Positions 45,854 to 54,439 of a DNA stretch of 64,000 nt are shown one piece after another; the first letter of the stretch is position 1, and each line of letters opens with the position of its first letter. This stretch comes from an uncultured Pseudomonadales bacterium (GTDB taxonomy: Bacteria > Pseudomonadota > Gammaproteobacteria > Pseudomonadales > Azotimanducaceae). A program made the position numbers and the translations under genes. Below the pieces are notes generated by a model that was not told the origin of the DNA, searched no databases, and worked only from the letters and a program-made list of their open reading frames with translations. The stretch covers positions 558,001-622,000 of the forward strand of contig OX638346.1 of assembly GCA_951813515.1 (NCBI GenBank), given 5' to 3'.

Positions 45854-48019
45854 CTAGAAGCGCACGCGCAGTCCCGCTTCGATCATGCGTCCCGGTTGCG
45901 GCACCAGGTCCTTGACGACGGACGTGTGCAGTCGCTGCTCGTCGTCGGTGAGGTTGCGCCCGGCGAGGAACAGGTCGACCGTTGTGCCGCTCAGGCGAAA
46001 GCGCCAGGCGATGCGCGCACGCAGGTCGTCGTAGGCGTCCGACGGCAGCTCGAAATCCGCGACGTCGTGCTGTTCGAAAGCCCGCACGTAGTCCACGTTG
46101 GCCCGCAGGCGGTCGCTCGTGAACTCGAGGGACACGCCGACACGGTCGGGCGGAATGAGCGGCAGGTGGTTGTTGCCGGAGACATCGATTTCCGGCGACA
46201 CCATGTCGAAGAAAGCCCCGAGGTCGAGCGTTCCGGCGGCCCACTCGGCGACGGCAACGCGGCCTTCCACCTCGAAGCCCGGGAACGTTGCGTCGGCCTG
46301 GGCGTACCGGCGCACGTCGAAGCCGGCTTCCTCCTCGCCCGTCGCGGCCTGGTATATGAAGTCCACGAAACTCGCGTAGTAGAAGGTTCCCTGCAGGGAC
46401 CATCTGTCGCCACGCCCGGTGAGCGTCGCAGCCAGGTTCCGGGCCTTCTCCCGGTCGAGCTCGGGATCCCCGATCTCGAAGACACCCGTGCCGGGGTGCG
46501 GGCTGTCCGAGAAGAGTTCCTCGCCCACCGGCGCACGCGACGAGTAGTCGGCCAGCAGCGTGCCCTCCCAGCGCTCGCTGAGCGGCACGATGAGGCCCAG
46601 CGAAGCGCTTAGTCCGCTGAAATCACGGCTGTCGCCGTGCGCGGCCTCGTGTGCGACCCGATCGTAGCGCAGGCCCGCCTCGAGACCGAGTTCGCCGAGA
46701 GAACGCTCGCCGACCCAGAACAGGCCGCCGGACGACGTATCGACGGGGGGCGTGAAGGCCTCTTCCCCCACCACGGAGAACTGGCGGTCACCGAGCTGGA
46801 CGCCGAGGGCGCCGCGCCAGCCGCTGGCCGGACCGTGCGTCAGTTCCGCGCGCGCTTCCCAAGCCTTGTTCGCGAATGCCGTTCCCACCTCGCCGGCTTC
46901 GTTCTCCACGTGTTCGTAGTCGTTGATGCCGAGCCGCAGGTTGAGGCTCTCGAAGCCGTCGAACGGGTCGGCCAGATCAGCCTCCAGGTCAATGCGCGTC
47001 TGCTCAAGGTCGACGACGGGAGTGTCCTCGGCCTCCTCGCCATGAATTCCCTCGTCTTCGTGCTCGTCGTCGGCGTGCTCCTCGTGTTCATCGTCGTGGT
47101 GCCCGTCCTCTTCGTGTTCGTCGTGCCCGTGGTCATGGCTGTGTCCGGGGATGCCGTATACGGAGTCGAGGCCACTGACGGAAAGGCCGATAGAGCCGCG
47201 GTCGCCTACAAAGGAAAAACCAACGGAACCGCCGCGGACCTCGAGACCGCTGCCGGGCAGGTGTCCATGGACTTCCTCCTCGTCCCCGTGCTCGTCCCCG
47301 TGCTCGTCCCCGTGCTCGTCCTCGTCCTCGTCGTGGTGCTCCTCCTCTTCCTCCCGGGCGCGCAGCGCCGCGGACTCGGCGTACCCGGGGATGTCATAGT
47401 CGTCCGCCTCGCGGGCGAAGGCGTCGAGGTGCCACGCAAAGTTGCCCCCACCGCCGTCGAGCCGGAACGTCCCGTTCCTGCCGTCGCCGTTGTCGGAGCC
47501 GCGCACGTGGAGGGCGCCGCGGACGCGCTCCGGCACTTCGTGTGGGATGCGTCCCGTGTGGACATCCACCACGCCGCCGATGGCGCCGGAGCCGTAGAGC
47601 AGGGTCGCTGAACCCTTCAGGACTTCCACGCGCTCGGCGAGAAAGGGGTCGACCGTGACCGCGTGGTCGCCGCTGCTAACGGAAACGTCAAGCGTGTCGA
47701 TCCGTTCCTCCATGATGCGCACGCGCGCGCCGCCGAGGCCGTGGATGACGGGGCGCCCCGCGCCCACGCCGTAGGAACTGTTGTGAATACCCGGCTCGTT
47801 GCCCACGGTCGCGCCGATGTTGTCCACCGCCTTGCGTTCGAGCTCGTCGGCATCCATCACGTCGCTGGCCTGCGCGAGTCCTTCGCCCGCGAGCGGGTGT
47901 GCCAGGACGATGATCTCCTCAATTCCCGACGGTCGTTCCTCGTCGGGCGCCTCTCCGGCGGTCGCGGCCACGCCGAAGCAAATTGTCATGGCCGCAAAGA
48001 GCCGTTGCGTGTGTTTCAT
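45854..48019 (-). CDS. znuD: ZnuD-like TonB-dependent zinc receptor with His-rich loops
   Basis: A 721-residue outer-membrane receptor. It has a signal peptide ending near TAGEA, a TonB-box-like EEIIVLAHP, a plug with GLGGARVRIMEERIDTLDV and GSGAIGGVVDV, and a barrel ending GLRVRF. Two extracellular-loop stretches, near residues 225-255 and 295-340, are almost only His, Asp and Glu, a hallmark of ZnuD receptors that capture Zn2+. ATG 48019 has GGAG 7 nt upstream. It belongs to the Zur-controlled minus-strand run. Confidence 0.9.
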   Translation of the reverse strand: MKHTQRLFAAMTICFGVAATAGEAPDEERPSGIEEIIVLAHPLAGEGLAQASDVMDADELERKAVDNIGATVGNEPGIHNSSYGVGAGRPVIHGLGGARVRIMEERIDTLDVSVSSGDHAVTVDPFLAERVEVLKGSATLLYGSGAIGGVVDVHTGRIPHEVPERVRGALHVRGSDNGDGRNGTFRLDGGGGNFAWHLDAFAREADDYDIPGYAESAALRAREEEEEHHDEDEDEHGDEHGDEHGDEEEVHGHLPGSGLEVRGGSVGFSFVGDRGSIGLSVSGLDSVYGIPGHSHDHGHDEHEEDGHHDDEHEEHADDEHEDEGIHGEEAEDTPVVDLEQTRIDLEADLADPFDGFESLNLRLGINDYEHVENEAGEVGTAFANKAWEARAELTHGPASGWRGALGVQLGDRQFSVVGEEAFTPPVDTSSGGLFWVGERSLGELGLEAGLRYDRVAHEAAHGDSRDFSGLSASLGLIVPLSERWEGTLLADYSSRAPVGEELFSDSPHPGTGVFEIGDPELDREKARNLAATLTGRGDRWSLQGTFYYASFVDFIYQAATGEEEAGFDVRRYAQADATFPGFEVEGRVAVAEWAAGTLDLGAFFDMVSPEIDVSGNNHLPLIPPDRVGVSLEFTSDRLRANVDYVRAFEQHDVADFELPSDAYDDLRARIAWRFRLSGTTVDLFLAGRNLTDDEQRLHTSVVKDLVPQPGRMIEAGLRVRF

Positions 48020-48089
48020 AGTGCATCTCCAAAAAATACGAACAGGCGCGCGACGCCCAAGGACAGTCGCGCACTCGATTACGTTGCGG

Positions 48090-48392
48090 TCAGGAGATGG
48101 GAGGGTCGCGGGGGTGGCCAACCTCGTATGGGCGAGGAGCAAGGGTGGCCGAGAACACCGGCGCGCTGTTGGACCGGCGCCATTCGGACGACCGGGCGTC
48201 AACGCATCCGACGTCCAGAACGTGTCCCGGTTCGGAAATCGCACAGAGCGTGCAGTGTTCCTCTTCATGTTCATCGAGGTGCAGGTGCGTATCGGCAACC
48301 GATTGCCCGACGCAAAGCACCAACCCGGCAAGCAAAGTCCATCGTTGCAGCAGGCGACGAGGGCTGGGTAACGCGCTCGTCATGCGATCCAT
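48090..48392 (-). CDS. Small exported Cys/His-rich protein (DUF2946-like)
   Basis: A 100-residue protein (ATG 48392, or 48383 three codons on). It has a hydrophobic signal (LLAGLVLCVGQSVA) and then HLHLDEHEEEHCTLCAI, a His/Glu stretch ending in a CxxC. Small proteins like this are frequent next to Zur-regulated receptors, probably as periplasmic metal carriers; the exact family is uncertain. It is the first gene after the divergent Zur-box promoter and lies 70 bp before znuD. Confidence 0.7.
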   Translation of the reverse strand: MDRMTSALPSPRRLLQRWTLLAGLVLCVGQSVADTHLHLDEHEEEHCTLCAISEPGHVLDVGCVDARSSEWRRSNSAPVFSATLAPRPYEVGHPRDPPIS

Positions 48393-48552
48393 ATTGCAGA
48401 AGCCGACGACGTGGCCGACGTACCCGGAGAGGGAATCCGGTCGCGGCGAGTTGCCCGACCGCAGGCGACTGTCGTCGATGCGATCGGCGATGTCGTACTC
48501 AGCATTCCGGTTGTCCATGGGATGTGGTGCCGGAAGACGACTGCAGGCACCG

Positions 48553-48604
48553 TTGCGATCATTGAAGCGGTACGTTATAACATATCTTTTTCGAGGGAGA
48601 CAAC
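48553..48604. promoter_or_regulatory. Divergent promoters overlapped by a Zur-box-like palindrome
   Basis: The palindrome GTTATAAC at 48574-48581 sits in TACGTTATAACATATC, close to the Zur consensus core known in proteobacteria. On the plus strand TTGCGA (48553-48558), 17 bases and TATAAC (48576-48581) form a sigma-70 promoter whose -10 is inside the palindrome. On the minus strand TTGTCT (48604-48599), 17 bases and TTATAA form a second one. A repressor here would block both the znuD-side and merC/zur-side transcripts. Confidence 0.7.
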
Positions 48605-48673
48605 GGCACATGGCGCTGGAATTGAAACCGCCGATCCATTCCCATAGCACCCAAGGACTACTGAGCAATTCCC

Positions 48674-49099
48674 ATGGACCCGTCTAACGCCAAAGGTGTT
48701 CGTTGGAGTCCGACAGCGCGCCTGGACCTGTCCGCGGTCGGGCTCTCGACGCTGTGCCTGCTCCACTGTGTCGCCCTGCCCGTACTCGTAGCGGTGATGC
48801 CGGCGGTTGCCCAGGCCGCGGAAAGCGAACTCGTGCATCGAGTCATGGTGCTCGCCGCGGTTCCCGTGAGTCTTCGGGTGATCTGGACGACACGGCCGGT
48901 GAACGCCAACAGGCTGTTCGTCAGCGCCGCATTGGTCGGCCTCGGGCTGCTATCGCTGGCCGCATTCGTGGAAGCGGTGTCGCCGTACGAGGAGCCGATC
49001 ACCGTTTCCGGCGCCGTGATCCTGGCCTCGGCGCATCTTTGGCACTGGGTGCGAAGATGCGGTGGGTGGCATCCACGGCCTCCCGGCCGAACCCGATGA
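48674..49099 (+). CDS. MerC-family membrane protein
   Basis: A 141-residue protein with four membrane segments and the MerC signature STLCLLHCVALPVLVAV, in which two Cys sit in the first segment. MerC proteins transport mercury, and Zur-linked homologues are presumed to handle zinc. A His-rich end (HLWHWVRRCGGWH) adds possible ligands. It is the first gene to the right of the Zur-box promoter and is followed after 53 bp by zur. Confidence 0.85.
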   Translation: MDPSNAKGVRWSPTARLDLSAVGLSTLCLLHCVALPVLVAVMPAVAQAAESELVHRVMVLAAVPVSLRVIWTTRPVNANRLFVSAALVGLGLLSLAAFVEAVSPYEEPITVSGAVILASAHLWHWVRRCGGWHPRPPGRTR

Positions 49100-49152
49100 A
49101 CCTCGATGATCGGCACCCGGTATGATCAGCGGACTCGTGAGGATGCTTCTAA

Positions 49153-49629
49153 TTGGCTAGACGGATAGCGAGAGCGGCACCGCTCGCCGCGAAATGGCGC
49201 AAGTTCGCCGAAGAGCGCTGCGCGGAGAAGGGCGAGCGGCTGACGCCGGCCCGATTGGCGGTCTACGCGGAATTGCTGGCCCACAACCAGCCGCTCTCCG
49301 CCTACGAACTCATCGCGGTGCTGGAGCAACGGCAGGAACGCAAGATCGCGCCCCTGACCGTCTACCGACACCTGGACTTCCTCATGCGAACCGGCCTCGT
49401 CCACCGGCTGCAGTCCGCACACACTTACCTGCCGTGCGACCATCCCGATCATGCTCACGAGAGCCAGTTCCTGCTCTGTTCCTCGTGCGGCCACGTGGAC
49501 GAGGTGGAGTCGAGAGGACTCGAGACATTGCTGTCCCAGATCGCGGACGAGCACGGGTTTCGGCCGGACAACGCGGTTGTCGAGATCAGGGGATTGTGCG
49601 GCAGTTGTGCCGTCAGCGCGCAAACCTGA
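49153..49629 (+). CDS. zur: Fur-family transcriptional regulator, probable Zur
   Basis: A 158-residue Fur-family protein. It has a winged helix (LTPARLAVYAELLAHNQPLSAYEL, PLTVYRHLDFLM), the metal site HRLQSAHTYLPCDHPDHAHESQFLLC, and two CxxC structural-zinc motifs (CSSCGHVDE; CGSC). The HPDHAH segment and the gene's place beside MerC and ZnuD-like genes identify it as Zur rather than Fur. Start is TTG 49153 with a GAGG about 10 nt upstream. It probably represses both directions from the palindrome at 48574. Confidence 0.88.
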   Translation: MARRIARAAPLAAKWRKFAEERCAEKGERLTPARLAVYAELLAHNQPLSAYELIAVLEQRQERKIAPLTVYRHLDFLMRTGLVHRLQSAHTYLPCDHPDHAHESQFLLCSSCGHVDEVESRGLETLLSQIADEHGFRPDNAVVEIRGLCGSCAVSAQT

Positions 49630-49677
49630 CCGGGAATCGTGTACGCAAGCGCCGCCGATTTGATTTTGTTGACGTAT

Positions 49678-49688
49678 TGGCGGAGAGG
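49678..49688. other. Possible attachment site: 3' end of tRNA-Ser
   Basis: TGGCGGAGAGG is the reverse complement of CCTCTCCGCCA, the 3' terminus with CCA of many bacterial tRNA-Ser genes. No tRNA body adjoins it. It lies 100 bp upstream of a P4-type integrase gene and marks the change from core-like genes to accessory DNA, as expected for the duplicated end of an island inserted in tRNA-Ser. Confidence 0.45.
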
Positions 49689-49788
49689 CAGACCGCCATA
49701 TCACCGATTTCGACCGCCTCCCACGTTTCTCGAAGATGCGCGCATACTTCCCATAAATATGATAACCGAAGTGATAGCTTCACCTTCG

Positions 49789-50964
49789 ATGAAACGCCCC
49801 AAGCGACTCTCCGCCACCTTCGTCAACACCGTCAATGTTCCCGGCCGATACGGCGATGGACGCGGCGGACACGGCCTGAGCCTTCTTGTGAAGCGCGCGT
49901 CCACCGGGGGCTTCTCCAAGTCCTGGGCGCAGAGGATACGCCTCGACGGGAAAGCCGCCAACGTCGGACTCGGTGCCTACCCGGTGGTCACGCTCGCCCG
50001 CGCGCGACAGAAGGCGCTCTCGAACGCGCGGATCGTCTCCGAAGGCCGCGACCCCCGCGACCGGGCCAGCCGCGCGCCGACCTTCGGGCAGGCCGTCGAG
50101 GAGGTCATCGGGATCCACGCCGAGAACTGGAAGGACGGCGGCAAGTCCGCAGCGCAGTGGCGCGCCAGCCTGCGGGACTACGCCGTGCCGAAGATCGGCG
50201 CCAAGCGCGTGGATCGCATCAGCACTGCCGATGTCATGGAGGTCCTGCTGCCGATCTGGTCCACCAAGCGGGAGACCGCGAGGCGCGTCCGGCAGCGCAT
50301 CGGCGCGGTCATGAAGTGGGCCGTCGCGCAGGGCTACCGCGAGGACAACCCCGCAGGCGACGCCATCTCCGCCGCGTTGCCGAAGAACAGCGTCCGTCGC
50401 CAGCACCAGAGGGCACTACCGCACGCCCAGGTGCCCGAAGCGCTCGGGCGGGTGCGTGCGTCGAAGGCGCACCGCGCAACGGCGCTCGCCTTCGAGTTCC
50501 TCGTGCTGACCGCCTGCCGCTCCGGCGAGGTTCGGGGCGCGCGGTGGGACGAGGTGGACGACGCCGCGGCCACCTGGACAGTGCCGTCGGAACGCATGAA
50601 GGCCAAGCTCGAGCACCGCGTACCGCTCTCGAGGCCAGCGGTGGCCGTGCTCGACCAGGCACGCAAACTCTCGGACAGAAGCGGACTCGTGTTTCCTTCG
50701 CCGACAGGTCGAGTCCTGAGCGACAGCACGCTTTCCAAGCTGCTGCGCGAACTCGGCATGGGCGCGGTGCCGCACGGCTTCCGGTCCAGCTTCCGCGACT
50801 GGGCCGCGGAGCGCACCAACGTGCCCCGCGAGGTATGCGAACTCGCCTTGGCCCACGTCAACAGCGACCGCGTCGAGGCCGCGTACCGGCGCAGCGATCT
50901 GTTCGAACGGCGACGCCAACTGATGGCCGAGTGGGCGAGCTACGTCACCGCGACAGTACGGTGA
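49789..50964 (+). CDS. P4-type tyrosine integrase (DUF4102 family)
   Basis: A 391-residue site-specific recombinase. It has an N-terminal DUF4102-like arm (LSATFVNTVNVPGRYGDGRGG, VGLGAYPVVTLARARQKA) and a catalytic domain with Arg in ACRSGEVRGARW, HxxR in HGFRSSFRDWA, and a His/Tyr region ALAHVNSDRVEAAYRRSD. P4-type integrases usually insert elements at tRNA 3' ends, in line with the tRNA-Ser-like sequence 100 bp upstream. ATG 49789 matches the family start; MITEV at 49759 is an alternative. Confidence 0.9.
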   Translation: MKRPKRLSATFVNTVNVPGRYGDGRGGHGLSLLVKRASTGGFSKSWAQRIRLDGKAANVGLGAYPVVTLARARQKALSNARIVSEGRDPRDRASRAPTFGQAVEEVIGIHAENWKDGGKSAAQWRASLRDYAVPKIGAKRVDRISTADVMEVLLPIWSTKRETARRVRQRIGAVMKWAVAQGYREDNPAGDAISAALPKNSVRRQHQRALPHAQVPEALGRVRASKAHRATALAFEFLVLTACRSGEVRGARWDEVDDAAATWTVPSERMKAKLEHRVPLSRPAVAVLDQARKLSDRSGLVFPSPTGRVLSDSTLSKLLRELGMGAVPHGFRSSFRDWAAERTNVPREVCELALAHVNSDRVEAAYRRSDLFERRRQLMAEWASYVTATVR

Positions 50965-50979
50965 CAGATCCGAAGAACC

Positions 50980-51813
50980 TCAAGCCCTCTCTCGAACGAA
51001 CTCCTTCAGCCGCATATAGGTTGGTGTGAGTTTGCCAACGCCGACGGGTCCATCGTAGTACCCCGCAAGCTCCTGAAAACAGCCCGTGCGGCCGATCCGC
51101 CGCATGTAGTCCGCGACCTCATCCTCGGGGAGTTGCAACTCCGCACTCAGCTTCCGACAGAAATCATCCCAAAATGCAACTGTCCACTGCATGTCGTTTT
51201 GGTCCTTTGCCCTCGGGCATTCGCTAAACCCGTCGAGAATGGCTAGTCCGCGGAGCTCCCTGTAGCTGAGTTCGTCAAGAATCCCAAGGAAGTCTTCGTA
51301 CTCGTCCACATCCGACAATCCACTGTCCGCCAAGGCTGCGCACTTCAGTAGTCGGCCGAACATGCGAATTTTCTCGCGGCGACGGGTATTCAGCGCGAAC
51401 TTCGCCGTCGCGAAAAAGCAATGTACAAAATCTTCCGACTCTAGGAGCTCCGGATTCTCAATGCCGTTGCCGTTTGCCAACTCGTCAAAGAACGTCCGCG
51501 AGCGATCCTCGCGGATTCTGTCCACCACTCCCAGCGCTGCCACCTCTGCGGTGGAGCCATATGGGATCAGCCCTACCAGCACGCGAAGGACCGGATTTCG
51601 CTTGTAACGTTCCGCCAATGCGATTGCACCCGCAGTCACGTCCTCCATCCTTTTCGCCCGATCACCCATATTCAAGTCGGCATCACCAACCGCGATGCCG
51701 AAATAGAAGATCACGCCGTATGGGCACTTAGCAACTGCCACCCTCCGGCGCCAGCCGACGCGGAGGTCTGGCCTTTGAGTTTCGAGCAACTCCCGCCACG
51801 AGGCATCACTCAT
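50980..51813 (-). CDS. Hypothetical protein
   Basis: A 277-residue soluble protein I do not recognise. The N-terminal part has alternating hydrophobic stretches (VAVAKCPYGVIFYFGIAVG). The C-terminal two thirds is acidic and helical (RREKIRMFGRLLKCAALAD, DEYEDFLGILDELSYRELRGL), a pattern I associate with uncharacterised proteins in accessory and defence regions. It is convergent with the integrase gene, 15 bp apart. Codon and base use is less GC-rich than core genes. A defence role is only a guess from location. Confidence 0.65.
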   Translation of the reverse strand: MSDASWRELLETQRPDLRVGWRRRVAVAKCPYGVIFYFGIAVGDADLNMGDRAKRMEDVTAGAIALAERYKRNPVLRVLVGLIPYGSTAEVAALGVVDRIREDRSRTFFDELANGNGIENPELLESEDFVHCFFATAKFALNTRRREKIRMFGRLLKCAALADSGLSDVDEYEDFLGILDELSYRELRGLAILDGFSECPRAKDQNDMQWTVAFWDDFCRKLSAELQLPEDEVADYMRRIGRTGCFQELAGYYDGPVGVGKLTPTYMRLKEFVRERA

Positions 51814-52017
51814 CGACGACCGGGCCAGATCCTCTCGGCGGGAAGCTCGTCCGTTCGATTCCGTGCCGTGATCGCGATAGCATCAATGCGCATGACATCG
51901 CGAGTCTCAATAAAGCGAAGTGATGCGAACCCGGCGGTCGTAGCGTTTCCGGCCCCACATTCGATCGACTGAGCAAGGCGCGATCACCCTACTTCAAACC
52001 CCACCCTCGTCAATGAC

Positions 52018-52512
52018 ATGACTCCGCCCGACCGAACCCGCGTTCTCAAGAACATCGCCAATTGCAACGACCCGCAGAGACTCCGGGTGTACATGAAAAA
52101 CGCCCGAGCCCGCGGAGCGGACGACGTCTATGACGCCGCGTTCCACCAGCTTATCCAGGTTCAGCCTTCCGCCCAGATCGGCACCGTGGCCCATGATGTC
52201 TGGCGGACCATCTACGCCTTCGAGCAACTGTTGAGAGAAGAGCGGGGCAAGACCGTCCTGCTATCGCGGACCCGTCAGGCGATCAAAAACAAAGGCGAGG
52301 TCCGCACGGTAACAGACCTCGTCTTGAAAAGAACCGCGTCGGACGGGTTCAACATGTTGCAGGAGCGCGATCTTCTGAAGCTTAGTTTCGAGGCCATCGT
52401 CGTTGCGCGCTCCGACCATTTTCCGACAGATGTCGTGGAACGGGCACGCGCCCGCCTGCAAGAAGCCGACATGGATCTCGACGGAATCCTCGCCTATTGG
52501 TCGGCATTCTGA
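52018..52512 (+). CDS. Conserved hypothetical protein
   Basis: A 164-residue, probably all-helical protein. Its sequence (RVLKNIANCNDPQRLRVYM, REERGKTVLLSRTRQAIK, TASDGFNMLQERDLLKLSFEAIVVARSDHF) resembles a small family of unknown function that I recall from alphaproteobacterial genomes. The RTRQ block and the GFxML..R block are its most distinctive parts. It stands alone between unrecognised genes; about 235 bp without a gene follow it. Confidence 0.7.
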   Translation: MTPPDRTRVLKNIANCNDPQRLRVYMKNARARGADDVYDAAFHQLIQVQPSAQIGTVAHDVWRTIYAFEQLLREERGKTVLLSRTRQAIKNKGEVRTVTDLVLKRTASDGFNMLQERDLLKLSFEAIVVARSDHFPTDVVERARARLQEADMDLDGILAYWSAF

Positions 52513-52747
52513 TCCCTTAGTCCCCGAAGACGTTGGAAGGCGCTTTCGTGATGGGCATCGCGTGTCAACCATGATCGGCCATCAACAATTAGTACGCTCG
52601 ACTCTCGCGACGTTGCTAATCGCCCGGCGGGCCGGTTTCTGACCGGGCGTCGACTTCGCCGCACATAGATCCCACGGACATGACTCGGAGGACCGCCCCG
52701 GGCGGAAGCGACTCGATATGCCAAGGGGTGGGCTTCGCTTTCCGCAG

Positions 52748-53767
52748 CTACGCTGGGAGCACAGGCTCCCGGCGCGCGTCCGATTCTAGAGTACCGGCGT
52801 CGGACGTCGGAGACCGCGCGCCGCCCGAAGAGAATTTCGCCGTGTCTCGCTCGAGCTGAGAGATGACCGAAAAGACATAGTCAGCGATGAAGATTGCGTT
52901 CAGGCTGCTCTGCGGCGTGGAGTAGTTGACCAATCCATGCACCACGGCATGGCGTGTGGGAATTGGGCTTCCACGTGCTGCTTCAATGTTCGCATCAGAG
53001 ATGTTGACGAATAAGCTAGGCCTATACTCGCCCGTCCTTGACGCCCGCCGCCCCTTGATCTCCCCTCGTTCCTTGAGATCTCCCGTCAGATACTCGAAGA
53101 CCGAAAACTCGTGAGCGCCTCCAGTCAGGAAATCTGCAAGGAGAAGGCTCCCGTCGTCAGGCTCGCCTTCCCCCATGCGGCCGTCCCTTTCGCGACCGAC
53201 AAGCCTCTTGACGAACTCCCCGTGCCGAATGTTGCCCCTCCGACCGCCGAATAGCGCGTTGCGAAAGAGCCTCTCTATCTCCGGGAACAGGAGGCGGCAG
53301 ACGCTTCGGTAGTGTCCGACTTCGTGGGCGCCCAATGCCTCGCGCAACGTTTCCTTCGCTTCATCGTCGATGCTGTACGTCGACAGCCGTACTTCGATCT
53401 TGGACCTTACTCCTCGCCAGTTCTCCTCGTAGTACGCGAGCAGTGCTCGCCGCAACGCCTCGATGTCGTCGAGTTGATTGGTAGCTAATTCGAAGGGCGT
53501 CGTATGGTGGGGCATCCAACCACGCTCCATCAGGCGTTCCGCGCTATCCCATCTTGCGAAGGTTGCCGAGACGTGTCGGGCCAGGACGTGTGCGAACGGG
53601 GCCGCCGCCGCGTGCAAGCGCGCCAGAGGCTCTAACCATTTGCCTACTTGTCCTGCGACTGCTGCGATGGGTTCTAGTTGGCGAGCTATTTCCCCAACAC
53701 CTGCGAGCAAATCTCCAAGTGCCTGGTGGTCGACCTGTTCGTCACCACTATCTGATCTTGTCGTCAT
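52748..53767 (-). CDS. HEPN-like protein, possible ribonuclease
   Basis: A 339-residue helical protein. The C-terminal third holds PTRHAVVHGLVNYSTPQSSL, with Arg272-x4-His277, the R-x4-6-H catalytic motif of HEPN RNases in the setting typical of Cthe_2314-like HEPN domains. A middle segment (GAHEVGHYRSVCRLLFPEIERLFRN) is also typical of these long HEPN proteins. HEPN proteins often act as toxins or effectors in defence, but no antitoxin partner is adjacent. ATG 53767 has only a weak ribosome site. Confidence 0.65.
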   Translation of the reverse strand: MTTRSDSGDEQVDHQALGDLLAGVGEIARQLEPIAAVAGQVGKWLEPLARLHAAAAPFAHVLARHVSATFARWDSAERLMERGWMPHHTTPFELATNQLDDIEALRRALLAYYEENWRGVRSKIEVRLSTYSIDDEAKETLREALGAHEVGHYRSVCRLLFPEIERLFRNALFGGRRGNIRHGEFVKRLVGRERDGRMGEGEPDDGSLLLADFLTGGAHEFSVFEYLTGDLKERGEIKGRRASRTGEYRPSLFVNISDANIEAARGSPIPTRHAVVHGLVNYSTPQSSLNAIFIADYVFSVISQLERDTAKFSSGGARSPTSDAGTLESDARREPVLPA

Positions 53768-54439
53768 CCCGATTGCGCCAATTTTATGGATGTGTATACA
53801 GCATGCCACGCTGACTCGTCCCCGAAAAAGTCTAAGCGCGACCAAAAGTGGTCGTCGCTACCCTAGGGAAGGTCCTCCAACACCAGTTGGATGTCCGCGC
53901 GGTTCCGCGAGACTCGCTTCGAGCGCTATCTGTTCGAGGCGTTCGCCTCCAGGCGGTGATGCTCCGGCGCGCCGCCTTCGGCTCGCGCTCTATTGCCCTT
54001 CGGCCAACCGAGCCCGCAAAGCGGTCTCGGCCCATTCGGGTAACGATCGCTGGCGCTTCCGGGCTCCGCCCGGCGAGGCTGCGCCGATAGCCCCGATAGC
54101 CATATAACCGCCACCGACCGGGTGATCTCCTTGTTTAGCAAATCGCTAGACAAAATACCGAAGTCGGCCGCGGCGACGCGGATACAGTCCTTCTCATTCC
54201 GAATGCCGTCTCGCTCGGGACGCGCGCATCGGTCACCGCTTCCGCCCGTCAACCCCGCCAGCGTCCCGTCCGTCGTAAACCCGGCCAGCGTGCCACGCGT
54301 GCTCGACCGGTCAACCCGGCTGGTTCTCCGCTTCGCTCCGACCTCGCGTATGCGAGGTGACCGGTCTGCGCGTGCGTGAGCCCGTTCAGGCGCCGACGCA
54401 CGCCGCGCCGGCAACCAAAGCCTGAACAGGAGAACCCAT
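53768..54439. other. Non-coding stretch with short GC-rich repeats
   Basis: About 670 bp with no convincing gene. At 54248-54267, 54275-54294 and 54309-54323 three imperfect repeats share a (C)AACCC(C/G)GCCAGCGT-like core. At 53950-54090 there are several GC-rich short inverted repeats. It may be decayed coding DNA or untranslated sequence ahead of the gene at 54440. Confidence 0.4.

Noticed and set aside
54240..54330. Short GC-rich repeats as a CRISPR-like array
   Set aside because: Only three imperfect units with unequal spacing (27 and about 34 bp), no conserved repeat end and no cas gene.
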